Assembly (NCBI GenBank): GCA_009841265.1 | Contig: VXMB01000007.1 | Span: 536,173 to 600,172, forward strand | Length of the DNA: 64,000 nucleotides | Direction of reading: 5' to 3' | DNA from: Gemmatimonadota bacterium | GTDB lineage: Bacteria; JAAXHH01 | In this document: piece by piece, positions 33,674 to 41,997 of the stretch | Position numbering within the stretch: position 1 is the stretch's first letter | Layout of the letters: every line of letters begins with the position of its first letter | Notes under the pieces: generated by a model | What the model saw: the letters and a program-made list of their open reading frames with translations, nothing else | Told to the model about the DNA's origin: nothing | Databases searched by the model: none | Translations under genes and position numbers: made by a program

Positions 33674-34792
33674 TCACCCCAGCGCCTGCACCAGGTCGCC
33701 GATCAGGTCCTCGGCCGCTTCCAGTCCGGGGGACAGGCGGAGCAGGTTGGGTGCCGTTACCGAGCCGGGCCCCTCGATGGACTGCCGGTGCTCGATCAGG
33801 CTTTCCACCCCGCCCAGGCTCGTGGCGTTCCGTATCAGCCTGACCTTGCTTGCGACCTGCAGCGCGTCCTCCCGCGTGCCCCTGACCCGCAGGGAAAGCA
33901 TGCCGCCGTACCCATCCATCTGCCGCGTCGCAACGGCGTGCCCCGGGTGATCGGGCAGGCCGGGATAATCGACGCCCTCGATCCCCGGATGACCGGCCAT
34001 CGCCGCGGCAATGGCCTCCGCGTTGGCTACGTGGCGCGCCATGCGGCATCCCAGCGATCGCAATCCCCGCAGGACCAGCCAGGCGTTGAAGGGTGAGAGC
34101 ACGCTGCCGGTGACCGTACGCACTCGTCGGGCCCGTTCGACCCGGTCTCCGCCTTCACGGAACACCAGCGCACCTCCCTGCACGTCGCTGTGGCCGCCGA
34201 GGAACTTGGTCATGGAATGCATGACGATGTCGGCGCCGTGTTGCAGGGGACGCTGCATTACCGGCGTGGCGAAGGTGTTGTCCACGGCCAGCCGGGCGCC
34301 GGCGGCGTGGGCGATGGCGGCCACCGCGCCGATGTCGATGACGTCCATGGCGGGATTCGACGGGGTCTCCGCCCAGAGCAGCGCTGTTTGGGGCCGCACG
34401 GCGCGCCCGACCGCGCCCAGGTCGGTCATGTCCACGTCGCTCACCTCGATGTTCCAGTTCGGCAGGAGTTCCTTGCCGACCGCGCGGGTGACGCTGTACA
34501 CGTCCCTGTGCATCAGTACGTGGGCGCCCGGCTCGAGCGTCTGCACGCAGCCCGTTACCGCTGCCATGCCCGATGCGTAGACGAGCGACTCCGCACCGTC
34601 CTCGATGGCCGACAGGGCCTCTTCCAGCCGGTCCTGACTCGGGTTGCCCATCCGGATGTAGACGTGGTCGTTCGTGGCCTCGCCCTCCGGCGTATGCTCG
34701 AAGGTGGTCGAGAGGTGAATGGAAGGCGCGATGGCTCCCGAGCCGGGCTCCAATCCTCCCCCCGCGTGGACCAGCAGGGTGTCTGGCTTCAT
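33674..34792 (-). CDS. Cystathionine gamma-synthase/lyase family PLP enzyme
   Basis: A 372-residue Cys/Met-metabolism enzyme. Start ATG 34792, GGGAG six bases upstream. YIRMGNPSQDRLEEALSAIE and SLVYASGMAAVTG are the substrate and cofactor blocks, ETPSNPAMDVIDIGAV is conserved, DNTFATPVMQRPLQHGAD precedes HSMTKFLGGHSDVQGG with the PLP Lys, and the C-terminal SLGGVESLIEHRQSIEGPGS is typical. Gamma-synthase, gamma-lyase and O-acetylhomoserine sulfhydrylase cannot be told apart by eye. No methionine gene is beside it. Confidence 0.9.
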   Translation of the reverse strand: MKPDTLLVHAGGGLEPGSGAIAPSIHLSTTFEHTPEGEATNDHVYIRMGNPSQDRLEEALSAIEDGAESLVYASGMAAVTGCVQTLEPGAHVLMHRDVYSVTRAVGKELLPNWNIEVSDVDMTDLGAVGRAVRPQTALLWAETPSNPAMDVIDIGAVAAIAHAAGARLAVDNTFATPVMQRPLQHGADIVMHSMTKFLGGHSDVQGGALVFREGGDRVERARRVRTVTGSVLSPFNAWLVLRGLRSLGCRMARHVANAEAIAAAMAGHPGIEGVDYPGLPDHPGHAVATRQMDGYGGMLSLRVRGTREDALQVASKVRLIRNATSLGGVESLIEHRQSIEGPGSVTAPNLLRLSPGLEAAEDLIGDLVQALG

Positions 34793-34910
34793 GGTCTGCT
34801 CCCGTTTCGGTAACAAATGGTGACCGGTCCGGCGCGCTGTCCGCGGCAGGCCGGTACTTCGGTCCAACTCGACAGGCCAGCGTGGGCTGTCCGCGGCCGC
34901 CGGATCTTTG

Positions 34911-35393
34911 CTAACCGCCGCAGCACGCTGTCGCATCGGACGAACGCGCCGTTTCGGCAGTGTCGCCGGACTTAAGTTCCGCGCAACAGTCTTCTTCATC
35001 CCGCCCGCCGGGTTCATCCAGGTCCCGGTTCAGCACGTAGATCTCCCATTCGCGGCCGTCCGGATCCTCCACCCAGAACTTGTCCTGGTTGGCGTAACAG
35101 CAGTCGCAGTCCATCTCTTCACGGGTTTCCAGTCCGGATGTCCTGATCCGCAGCAGGTGCCGCAGAACCGTTTCGTGGTCCCGGACCTCGATGCCGAAAT
35201 GGTTCGCTCCGTCGCCCGCGGCCTTCCCATCTGCGTACAGGGCCAGGTTCAGTGGGGCGAGGGACGGCAGGAACTTGACGTAACCGGGATGGGTCTTCAC
35301 GGGATCCTCGCCGAAGAACCTCTTGTAGAATGCGACGCTCCGTTCCAGGTCGCGTACGGGAAACGACAGGTGGATCTTGGGATAACTTGACAT
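34911..35393 (-). CDS. arsI: ArsI/CadI-type glyoxalase-fold C-As lyase
   Basis: A 160-residue vicinal-oxygen-chelate protein. Metal ligands fit His8 (KIHLSFPVRDLERSV), His65 (ANHFGIEV) and Glu117 (DGREWEIYV). The vicinal cysteines DCDCCYANQDKFWVEDPDG (Cys98-Cys99) are the ArsI hallmark that binds trivalent organoarsenical. Its role would be oxidative cleavage of the C-As bond of MAs(III). The Cys-rich tail (Cys136-137, Cys157-158) is extra and could hold metalloid. It follows arsR on the same strand. The 108-base gap between them has 16-base degenerate repeats (CGACCGG[CT].ATTCA). Confidence 0.87.
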   Translation of the reverse strand: MSSYPKIHLSFPVRDLERSVAFYKRFFGEDPVKTHPGYVKFLPSLAPLNLALYADGKAAGDGANHFGIEVRDHETVLRHLLRIRTSGLETREEMDCDCCYANQDKFWVEDPDGREWEIYVLNRDLDEPGGRDEEDCCAELKSGDTAETARSSDATACCGG

Positions 35394-35501
35394 GTCTTCC
35401 TCCTAAATGGGTATCGGTACTGCGACAACGTCCTTCCAGATAAACCGGTTCCCCGTTTAACGGCCGGTGATTCAACGACCGGCTATTCAGCGACCGGTGA
35501 A

Positions 35502-35810
35502 TCAACAACAGGCGGTAAGCAGGCGCACCAGATCGCTTACCCGTTCGGGCCGCACGCGGTAGAAGATATACCGTTCTTCGCGGCGGGACGCCAGCAGATC
35601 GGCGCGGCGCAGGACGTCCAGGTGGTGGGAGAGGGTCGCCCAGGGCACGCCGAGCGCCTCCTGCAGGTTCCCGACGGTATCGCCCCCTTCGCCATGGCGG
35701 ACAAGGTGGTAGAAGATCGCCAGCCTTGTCCGGTGGCTCAGCGCCTTGAACGCTTCGGCGTGTTTCTGTTCGGCCTCGAGTGAGGCAGGAGCGAATTCCG
35801 CGTTAATCAT
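35502..35810 (-). CDS. arsR: ArsR-family repressor with C-terminal Cys-Cys
   Basis: A 102-residue winged-helix repressor (from ATG 35810; ATG 35816 is an alternative). FKALSHRTRLAIFYHLVRHG and LGVPWATLSHHLDVLRRADL form the DNA-binding domain, then the wing RREERYIFYRVRP. There is no CVC in the alpha-3 helix. The only cysteines are the last two residues, C101 and C102, an arrangement I recall for the methylarsenite-selective repressor SpArsR. This fits a repressor that senses the substrate of the downstream ArsI. The -10 lies only ~15 bases before the start, so the mRNA is almost leaderless. Confidence 0.88.
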   Translation of the reverse strand: MINAEFAPASLEAEQKHAEAFKALSHRTRLAIFYHLVRHGEGGDTVGNLQEALGVPWATLSHHLDVLRRADLLASRREERYIFYRVRPERVSDLVRLLTACC

Positions 35811-35814
35811 TTCC

Positions 35815-35830
35815 ATATTTCTAAAAATAT
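35815..35830. promoter_or_regulatory. Palindromic ArsR operator candidate
   Basis: ATATTTCTAAAAATAT is palindromic except at its centre (arms ATATTT and AAATAT), as ArsR operators often are. It overlaps both the -10 hexamer of the arsR promoter and the first possible ATG, so a bound repressor would block polymerase directly. Confidence 0.6.
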
Positions 35831-35852
35831 TGTAATGAGGTCCGCGCGTCAA
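35824..35852 (-). promoter_or_regulatory. arsR promoter
   Basis: Minus strand: -35 TTGACG (35852-35847), 17-base spacer, -10 TATTTT (35829-35824). The expected transcription start (~35817) is within a few bases of the start codons at 35816 and 35810. Confidence 0.65.
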
Positions 35853-35923
35853 TTCTTTTTTCATGCCGCCGCCGGCTCCCGATGAACGCGCGGGGCATCC
35901 GGTTCCGACGCTTCCTTTGTACC

Positions 35924-35952
35924 TTGACAGTCCGGTGGAGGGGGTGCATTTT
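35924..35952 (+). promoter_or_regulatory. Weak promoter candidate for the beta-propeller gene
   Basis: TTGACA (35924-35929), 17-base spacer, CATTTT (35947-35952). The -35 is perfect and the -10 poor. It lies ~60 bases before ATG 36016. Confidence 0.3.
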
Positions 35953-36015
35953 TTTGGATGGTGTTCCTCTCCGGTTTCCCTGTACAGCAGTGCCAGATCA
36001 AGGAAAGGCTGTAGC

Positions 36016-36645
36016 ATGAAACTCACCCTCAGCCACGTCTTTGACACGCCCGGTCCCCATCCCAACGGGCTGCAGGCCACTACCGAGGGTCTTTGGATTC
36101 TGGACCAGGGCGACAACCGGATCAGCCTGCACGATTACCGGGACGGCGCGACGCTGCGAATCTTCGACAGTGACTCCGACAGGGGCAGCGGAATTACCCA
36201 CAGCGGCGTCCACCTCTGGGTGTCGTCGACCTACAGTTGCGAGACCCTGAAGATCGATCCCGGATCCGGCCGGACGCTGGAGCGCTACCCCACGCCGGGC
36301 GCGAAGAAAACCGGCGCCCACGGCCTGGAGTGGCGGGACGGGGAACTGTGGATGTCGTCGCCCCCGGACGCCACCATCTACCGCATGGACCCCGACGAAT
36401 GGACCGTGCTGCAGTCCTTCCCCGCGCCGGGCGACCGGCCCCATGGCATCGCGTGGGATAACGGCAGGCTCTGGTGCGTGGAGACCAATCACCGCGCCCT
36501 GTTCCTGTATGACCCCGATACGGGCGAGCAGCTGGACCGGGTGGACGTGGAGGGACCGGAACCGCACGGGTTCACGCTCTGGCAGAATGAAGTCTGGATC
36601 GTGGACGCCACGACGGGCGGCGTGTTTCGCGGCACGCGTTCTTAA
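36016..36645 (+). CDS. SMP-30/gluconolactonase-like beta-propeller protein
   Basis: A 209-residue protein. ATG 36016 follows AAAGG; the frame is open further upstream, but that part has no coding character. It is made of repeated strands with the pattern GLWILDQGDNRISLHDY, HLWVSSTYSCETLKID, GLEWRDGELWMSSPPDA, GIAWDNGRLWCVETNHRALF and GFTLWQNEVWIVDATTGG, i.e. five to six blades of the NHL/SMP-30 type. Short for the family (usually ~280-300) and with no signal peptide. May be a lactonase or just a sensor; the metal ligands are not evident. Confidence 0.75.
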   Translation: MKLTLSHVFDTPGPHPNGLQATTEGLWILDQGDNRISLHDYRDGATLRIFDSDSDRGSGITHSGVHLWVSSTYSCETLKIDPGSGRTLERYPTPGAKKTGAHGLEWRDGELWMSSPPDATIYRMDPDEWTVLQSFPAPGDRPHGIAWDNGRLWCVETNHRALFLYDPDTGEQLDRVDVEGPEPHGFTLWQNEVWIVDATTGGVFRGTRS

Positions 36646-36695
36646 AAACACGGAACGACCTGAAAACCATAGTAATTTATCGACAGGAACCGATC

Positions 36696-37760
36696 ATGGA
36701 CAAGGCACGCATAGGATTCATCGGCACGGGGTGGTGGGCGACGGCCAATCACCTGCCGGTGCTCAGGAAACGGGCGGACGAGGCCGGGGACGTGGAATTG
36801 TCGGCCGTCTGCCGGCTCGGGACGGATGAGCTGCGCCAGGTGCAGGAGGCCTTCGATGTGCCCTACGGGACGGAAGACTACCGCCGGATGCTGGACGAGG
36901 TCGAGCTCGACGGCGTGGTGGTGTCCAGTCCCCATACCCTGCACTTCGAGCATGCCGCCGCGGCGCTGGAGCGCGGGTTGCACGTCATGGTCGAAAAGCC
37001 CATGTGCACGAAGAGCGCCGACGCCAGGGAACTGGTCCGGCTGGCGGACGAGAAGGGGCTTCACCTGCTCGTTCCTTATGGGTGGCACCACAAGCCCTAC
37101 ATCCAGGAAGCCAAGCGGCAGCTCGACGCCGGGGTCGTCGGGAACATCGAGTCTGTGCTCTGCCACATGGCCTCGCCCATCCGTGGCCTGCTCCAGGGGC
37201 TGGACTTCGACCACGAGGCCAACGGCGGCGGACTCTTCGCGCCCGATCCGGCCACCTGGGCCGATCCCGTGGTGGCCGACGGGGGCTACGGCCACGCGCA
37301 GATGTCCCACAGCTTGGGTCTCATGTCCTGGCTCACGGGCCTGATGCCCCGCGAAGTCTTCGCCTTGATGACCGAGGCGAATTCCAGGGTGGAAATGTAC
37401 GACGCCGTGACGGTCCGCTTCGAGGACGGCGTGATCGGGGCGCTGTCGGGGTCGGGAGACATCCCTGAGGGGCAGATGTTCCAGCTCGACATCCGGATCT
37501 TCGGCTCGGAAGGCATGCTGCTGCTCGACGTCGAACGCGCCCGTCTTGCGATCCACCGGCACGACGGGCGGGACCAGGTCTACGACGTGGCCCCCGACGC
37601 GGGCGCCTACAGCTGCGAGGGACCGCCGGAGAACTTCGCCGACCTGGTGCTTGGACGGGACGTGGAAAACTATACGCCCGGTGCCGCGGCCATGCGTTCG
37701 GTAATGATCCTGGACGCCGCCTACCGGTCGTCGAAGTCCGGCGTCCTGGAACGGGTATGA
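36696..37760 (+). CDS. Gfo/Idh/MocA family oxidoreductase
   Basis: A 354-residue NAD(P) oxidoreductase. The motif RIGFIGTGWWATANHLPVL binds the cofactor, VVVSSPHTLHFEHAAAALER and VMVEKPMCTKSADAREL carry the catalytic Lys, and GYGHAQMSHSLGLMSWLTGL the second-domain His. Closest in look to glucose-6-phosphate 3-dehydrogenase-like and inositol dehydrogenase-like members. Just after the stop, a second copy of the last six codons appears (see the repeat at 37738-37809). Confidence 0.88.
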   Translation: MDKARIGFIGTGWWATANHLPVLRKRADEAGDVELSAVCRLGTDELRQVQEAFDVPYGTEDYRRMLDEVELDGVVVSSPHTLHFEHAAAALERGLHVMVEKPMCTKSADARELVRLADEKGLHLLVPYGWHHKPYIQEAKRQLDAGVVGNIESVLCHMASPIRGLLQGLDFDHEANGGGLFAPDPATWADPVVADGGYGHAQMSHSLGLMSWLTGLMPREVFALMTEANSRVEMYDAVTVRFEDGVIGALSGSGDIPEGQMFQLDIRIFGSEGMLLLDVERARLAIHRHDGRDQVYDVAPDAGAYSCEGPPENFADLVLGRDVENYTPGAAAMRSVMILDAAYRSSKSGVLERV

Positions 37761-37809
37761 CGCCGCGAGCGACCCGTGAACGGGGCGTCCTAGAGCGCGT
37801 GTAACGCCG
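37738..37809 (+). repeat. Duplicated gene end with synonymous changes
   Basis: GGCGTCCTGGAACGGGTATGA (37740-37760) ends the oxidoreductase as GVLERV-stop. At 37786-37806 GGCGTCCTAGAGCGCGTGTAA encodes the same GVLERV-stop with five silent or stop-to-stop differences, followed in both cases by CGCCG. The second copy has no gene in front of it and looks like the scar of a deleted paralogue. Confidence 0.6.
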
Positions 37810-37859
37810 CACACTTGTTCTTCTTCAATCTATCACTGTTTTATTTACCGGGATGAGTC

Positions 37860-40703
37860 ATGGCCCAATCGGACCTTCCTCGGGTATCCTTCGAGAAGTT
37901 CACCCTGCCGAACGGGTTGCAGGTCATCCTGCACGTGGACCGCAAGCTGCCCGTAGTGCACGTCAACCACTGGTTCCACGTGGGCTCCAAGGTGGAACGG
38001 CCCGGCCGGACCGGGTTCGCCCACCTCTTCGAACACCTGATGTTCGAGGGGTCGAAGCACGCGCCGGAAGGGTATTTCAAGTACATCGAACAGGCGGGCG
38101 GCAACCTGCGGGAAGGCGGCGTCAACGGTACCACGAGCAACGACCGCACCAACTATTTCGCCACCGTGCCCTCGGGCAACCTCGAATACGTGCTCTGGCT
38201 GGAGTCGGACCGTGTCGCCACACTGGCGGACGCGCTCACGCGGGAGAACTTCGAGAACCAGCGCGAGGTCGTCCGCAACGAACGGCGACAGACCACGGAG
38301 AACCAGCCCTACGGCCGCTGGTACGAGCTGGTCAACGAGCACCTCTACCCCGCCGGCCATCCCTATTCCTGGCCAGTCATCGGCCGCCACGAGGACCTGG
38401 AAGCGGCCGGGGTGGACGAGGTGGCCGAGTTCTTCCGGACTTACTACACGCCGAACAACCTGTCGCTGGTCATCGCCGGCGATTTCGACAAAGACTTCGC
38501 CCGGGATCGCGTAGCCCACTACTACGGCGCGCTTGAACCGGGTCCGCTCCTTGAGCGACAGCGCCGCTGGGTGCCTGCCCTGGCCGAGGGGAAGATCGTG
38601 GAGGTCACCGACCGCGTGCCCCAGGCCCGGGTCCACATGATCTGGCCGGCGCCGCAGCGTTTCGAAGCGGAGGAGACAGCCCTCGACGCGGCCGCGGCCG
38701 TACTGGGCGACGGCCTGTCCTCCCGTCTCGAAAAACTGCTGGTCTATGATCGGCGACTGTGCACCGAGGTCAGCGTCTTCAACTACGCCAGGGAGATCGC
38801 CGGCCTCTTCGGCGTCATCGCGACCGTCCGGCCGGGCTGCGACGTCCGGGAGGTCGAGGACCTGGTCAACGGCCAGATCGCGAGACTGGCCTCCGGCGGC
38901 CCGACCCGGGACGAGGTGGAGCGCGCCCGCACGGTGTGGGAATACCAGTACGTCTCCAGCCTGGAGCGCATCGGCGGTTTCGGCGGCAAGGCCGACCGGT
39001 TGAACGAATCGAATACCTACAAGAGCGACCCAGGGTACTTTCACGTCGAGCACGACCGGTTCCGGAACCTGACCGGTTCGAAGATCGCCGAAGCGGTCAA
39101 ACGGTGGCTGGTCTCCCGCCACGGCCTGACGCTCCGGTACTTCCCCGATACACTGCCGAAGGCGGCGGCCGGGGCGGCCGGGGTGGCCGGGGCAGGCGCG
39201 GCAGTGGAACAGGCGGAAGGCGCGGCATCCACGCAGGCGGAGGGCAATGGATCGTCTCAGGCGGCCCCGGATGGCGTCCTCGACCGGTCCGTGGTCCCGG
39301 CGCTCGGGTCGGACACGCCCTTTCAGACGCCGGAGGTGCACGAGGACAGGCTGGACAACGGCCTGGAGGTGCTGGTGGTCGAGCACCACGACCTGCCGAA
39401 GGTCGCCGTTTCGCTGAACGTGAAGTCCGGGGGCGTGCACGATCCCCCCGACCGGTGCGGGATGGCCCAGCTCATGCTGCAGACCATGGACAAGGGCACA
39501 CGGGGCTATGGCGCGCTGGACCTCGACGAGGCCCTGAGCCGGCTGGGCACGGTTATCGGCAAATCCATGTATCTCGAATCGGCCCGTATCGGAATGGATG
39601 TGCTGACCGACAAGCTCTCCGCGGCCATGGCCCTATTCGCCGACGTCGCACGCAATCCCCTGTTCCCCGAAGAGGAACTGGAGCGGGAACGCCACCGCCA
39701 CCTGGACCACCTCAAGCAGCAGGCCTCCCATCCCCAGTCCCTCGCCCAGCGGTTGTGCCCCGGACTGGTATTCGGCGAGGATCATCCCTATGGCCGGCCG
39801 GTGCAGGGCTACGCGTCTTCCGTCGCCGAAATGTCGCGGTACGAGATTGCCCGGGCCTACGAGGAGAACTGGCGGCCGGATCAGTCCGCTCTGGTGTTCG
39901 TGGGCGACATTGCCCGCGACCAGGCGATGAAGCTGGCGGACCAGCGTTTCGGCTCGTGGAAAGGCGACGTCCGGCCCGCGAAGGAAGTGCCGGAACCCTC
40001 CCCGGACCGGAAATCGAACCGCATTTACCTGGTGGACCGCCCCGGCGCGCCGCAGACCGTGGTCTGCCAGTTCATCGAAGCGCCGAGCCGCGAAACGCAC
40101 GACTATCACGCCCTCCGGCTCGTGGACGCGATCTGGGGCGGCGGATTCCAGTCCCGCCTGAACCAGAACCTGCGGGAAGAAAAGGGCTATACCTACGGCG
40201 TATCCACTTCACTGGGCCTCCTCGGCGTCTCCGGGTACTGGAAGGTGCAGACGTCGATCCAGGCGGACAAGACCGGCGAGGTCGTGAAGGAACTGATGTC
40301 CGAAATGGCGGGACTGGGCGGTGAACGGCCGGTGGGTGAAGAGGAACTCGAGGAGGCGCGCACCGGACGTATCCGCGGTTACGCCCAGCGGTTCGAATCC
40401 CTGAGACGCATCGCGGGCAGCATCGGCGCCCTGTGGAGTTCGGAGCGGCCCATGTCGGACATGCGGGACGCGGTGGAGAACCTGCAGTCCGTCAGCCTGG
40501 AGGAGGTGCGGTCCACCGCCCGCAAGTACCTCGATGCGCGACGCGCGGGCTACCTGCTCGTGGGCGACGGTTCCAGCATCGAGACGCAACTGTCCGACCG
40601 GGGCCTTCCCATTCCGGAGGTATTGGACCCCGAGGCGCAGCCGGCCGCCCGGGCGTCTGACTCAGCCGAGGTGCCGGAGGCCGCGGATCCGGACGTGCTT
40701 TAG
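37860..40703 (+). CDS. M16 family zinc peptidase, two-domain
   Basis: A 947-residue pitrilysin-class protein with two M16 halves. In the first half GFAHLFEHLMFEGSKHAPEG holds the inverted zinc motif H55-x-x-E-H59, and NQREVVRNERRQ supplies the distal Glu. A Gly/Ala/Glu-rich linker (about residues 430-475) leads to a second half that starts EDRLDNGLEVLVVEHHDLPK and has no HxxEH (CGMAQLMLQTMDKG instead), as expected for the non-catalytic half. No signal peptide is seen, unlike many periplasmic M16 proteins. Role: degradation of peptides or signal sequences. Confidence 0.92.
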   Translation: MAQSDLPRVSFEKFTLPNGLQVILHVDRKLPVVHVNHWFHVGSKVERPGRTGFAHLFEHLMFEGSKHAPEGYFKYIEQAGGNLREGGVNGTTSNDRTNYFATVPSGNLEYVLWLESDRVATLADALTRENFENQREVVRNERRQTTENQPYGRWYELVNEHLYPAGHPYSWPVIGRHEDLEAAGVDEVAEFFRTYYTPNNLSLVIAGDFDKDFARDRVAHYYGALEPGPLLERQRRWVPALAEGKIVEVTDRVPQARVHMIWPAPQRFEAEETALDAAAAVLGDGLSSRLEKLLVYDRRLCTEVSVFNYAREIAGLFGVIATVRPGCDVREVEDLVNGQIARLASGGPTRDEVERARTVWEYQYVSSLERIGGFGGKADRLNESNTYKSDPGYFHVEHDRFRNLTGSKIAEAVKRWLVSRHGLTLRYFPDTLPKAAAGAAGVAGAGAAVEQAEGAASTQAEGNGSSQAAPDGVLDRSVVPALGSDTPFQTPEVHEDRLDNGLEVLVVEHHDLPKVAVSLNVKSGGVHDPPDRCGMAQLMLQTMDKGTRGYGALDLDEALSRLGTVIGKSMYLESARIGMDVLTDKLSAAMALFADVARNPLFPEEELERERHRHLDHLKQQASHPQSLAQRLCPGLVFGEDHPYGRPVQGYASSVAEMSRYEIARAYEENWRPDQSALVFVGDIARDQAMKLADQRFGSWKGDVRPAKEVPEPSPDRKSNRIYLVDRPGAPQTVVCQFIEAPSRETHDYHALRLVDAIWGGGFQSRLNQNLREEKGYTYGVSTSLGLLGVSGYWKVQTSIQADKTGEVVKELMSEMAGLGGERPVGEEELEEARTGRIRGYAQRFESLRRIAGSIGALWSSERPMSDMRDAVENLQSVSLEEVRSTARKYLDARRAGYLLVGDGSSIETQLSDRGLPIPEVLDPEAQPAARASDSAEVPEAADPDVL

Positions 40704-40848
40704 TCCAGAATCGCTGGCCCGGCGTCCCGAGATTTGGGATATTGTAACGAAGGACCGATGAGACGCCGGCCGCGTGTACCGCCAGACGCCCGGCGAGGAG
40801 ACCGAAGCTCGCGCGTTCCGACCAGCGCCCGTTGAGGAGAACGACGGC

Positions 40849-41940
40849 ATGAAGGACCACGCCTTCGACGAGAACATCGAGACCGCCTGGACGATTCCGT
40901 CTTCCTGGTACACCGATCCGGAGTTCCTGCAGCGGGAATACAAGGACATATTCCGCAGGACGTGGCAACTCGTGGGACGGGCGGACCAGGTGGCCGACGT
41001 CGGGGACTATTTCACGGTGGACGTGGCCGGAGAGCCGGTGGTCATTGCCCGGGGGGCCGACGACGTGGTCCGCGCGTTCTTCAACGTGTGCAGGCACCGG
41101 GCCGGTCCCGTGGCCCTGGAGCAGGGCAACCGGCGGACCTTCGTCTGCTACTACCACGGGTGGACCTACAACCTGGACGGTTCGCTGCGCCACGCGCCGG
41201 AGTTCGAGGAAGTGCAGGCCCTGGACCGCTGCGCCATGGCGCTCAGGCCGGTGCGCGTCAGCCAGTGGGGCCCCTTGCTCTTCGTCAACCTGGACCCGTC
41301 CGCGCCGCCCCTGGAGGCCTTCCTGGGCGACATCGGAAAACGTGCCGCCGCCCACAATATCGGCGAGATGAAGTGGGCCAAGCGCCGAGACTACGAAATG
41401 GACTGCAACTGGAAGGTGTACGTGGACAACTACCTGGAGGGCTATCATCTGCCGGTCGTGCATCCGGGGCTGTACCGCGAGATCGACTATGACGCCTACC
41501 GCGTGGAGCCCTTCCGTTACTATTCCATCCAGCACGCCCCGATCTACGGCCCGGAGAAGAAGGGATACAAGGGACCGCGCCGCTACCTGCCGACGGAGCA
41601 GGACCAGGGCGATACGCAGTACTACTGGGTCTTCCCTACGCTCATGCTCAACATCTACCTGGGCCAGATGCAGACCAACCTGGTGGTGCCCCTGGGCCAC
41701 GACCGCTGCCTGACCATCTTCGAATGGTACCTGTCGCCCGACATGGAACAGGACGTGGAAAACCTGGTGGACTTCGGCGACGAGATCCAGGAAGAGGACA
41801 TCTTCATCTGCGAGCACGTGCAGCGCGGGCTGCAGTCCGCGTCCTACAACCAGGGCCGGTTCTCCGTCAAGCGGGAGAACGGCGTGCACCACTTCCATTC
41901 GCTGATGAACGAGTACATGAACGGCGCGGAATCGAGCTGA
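40849..41940 (+). CDS. Rieske non-haem iron oxygenase, alpha subunit (CntA/GbcA-like)
   Basis: A 363-residue oxygenase. ATG 40849 has GAGGAG nine bases before it. The Rieske centre is Cys81-x-His83 (CRHRAGP) and Cys100-x2-His103 (CYYHGW). The mononuclear iron site is NYLEGYHLPVVHPGLYREI with His200 and His205; the bridging residue before them is Glu197 instead of the Asp usual in aromatic dioxygenases. Glu here is typical of carnitine and betaine oxygenases, so a quaternary or tertiary amine is a likely substrate (inference). No reductase gene is adjacent. A PotABCD importer operon is convergent just downstream. Confidence 0.88.
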   Translation: MKDHAFDENIETAWTIPSSWYTDPEFLQREYKDIFRRTWQLVGRADQVADVGDYFTVDVAGEPVVIARGADDVVRAFFNVCRHRAGPVALEQGNRRTFVCYYHGWTYNLDGSLRHAPEFEEVQALDRCAMALRPVRVSQWGPLLFVNLDPSAPPLEAFLGDIGKRAAAHNIGEMKWAKRRDYEMDCNWKVYVDNYLEGYHLPVVHPGLYREIDYDAYRVEPFRYYSIQHAPIYGPEKKGYKGPRRYLPTEQDQGDTQYYWVFPTLMLNIYLGQMQTNLVVPLGHDRCLTIFEWYLSPDMEQDVENLVDFGDEIQEEDIFICEHVQRGLQSASYNQGRFSVKRENGVHHFHSLMNEYMNGAESS

Positions 41941-41997
41941 TCACCCGGTCGCACGGCATCACCTTCCCACGCGACCCGGTTCTTCCCCACACCGCCC

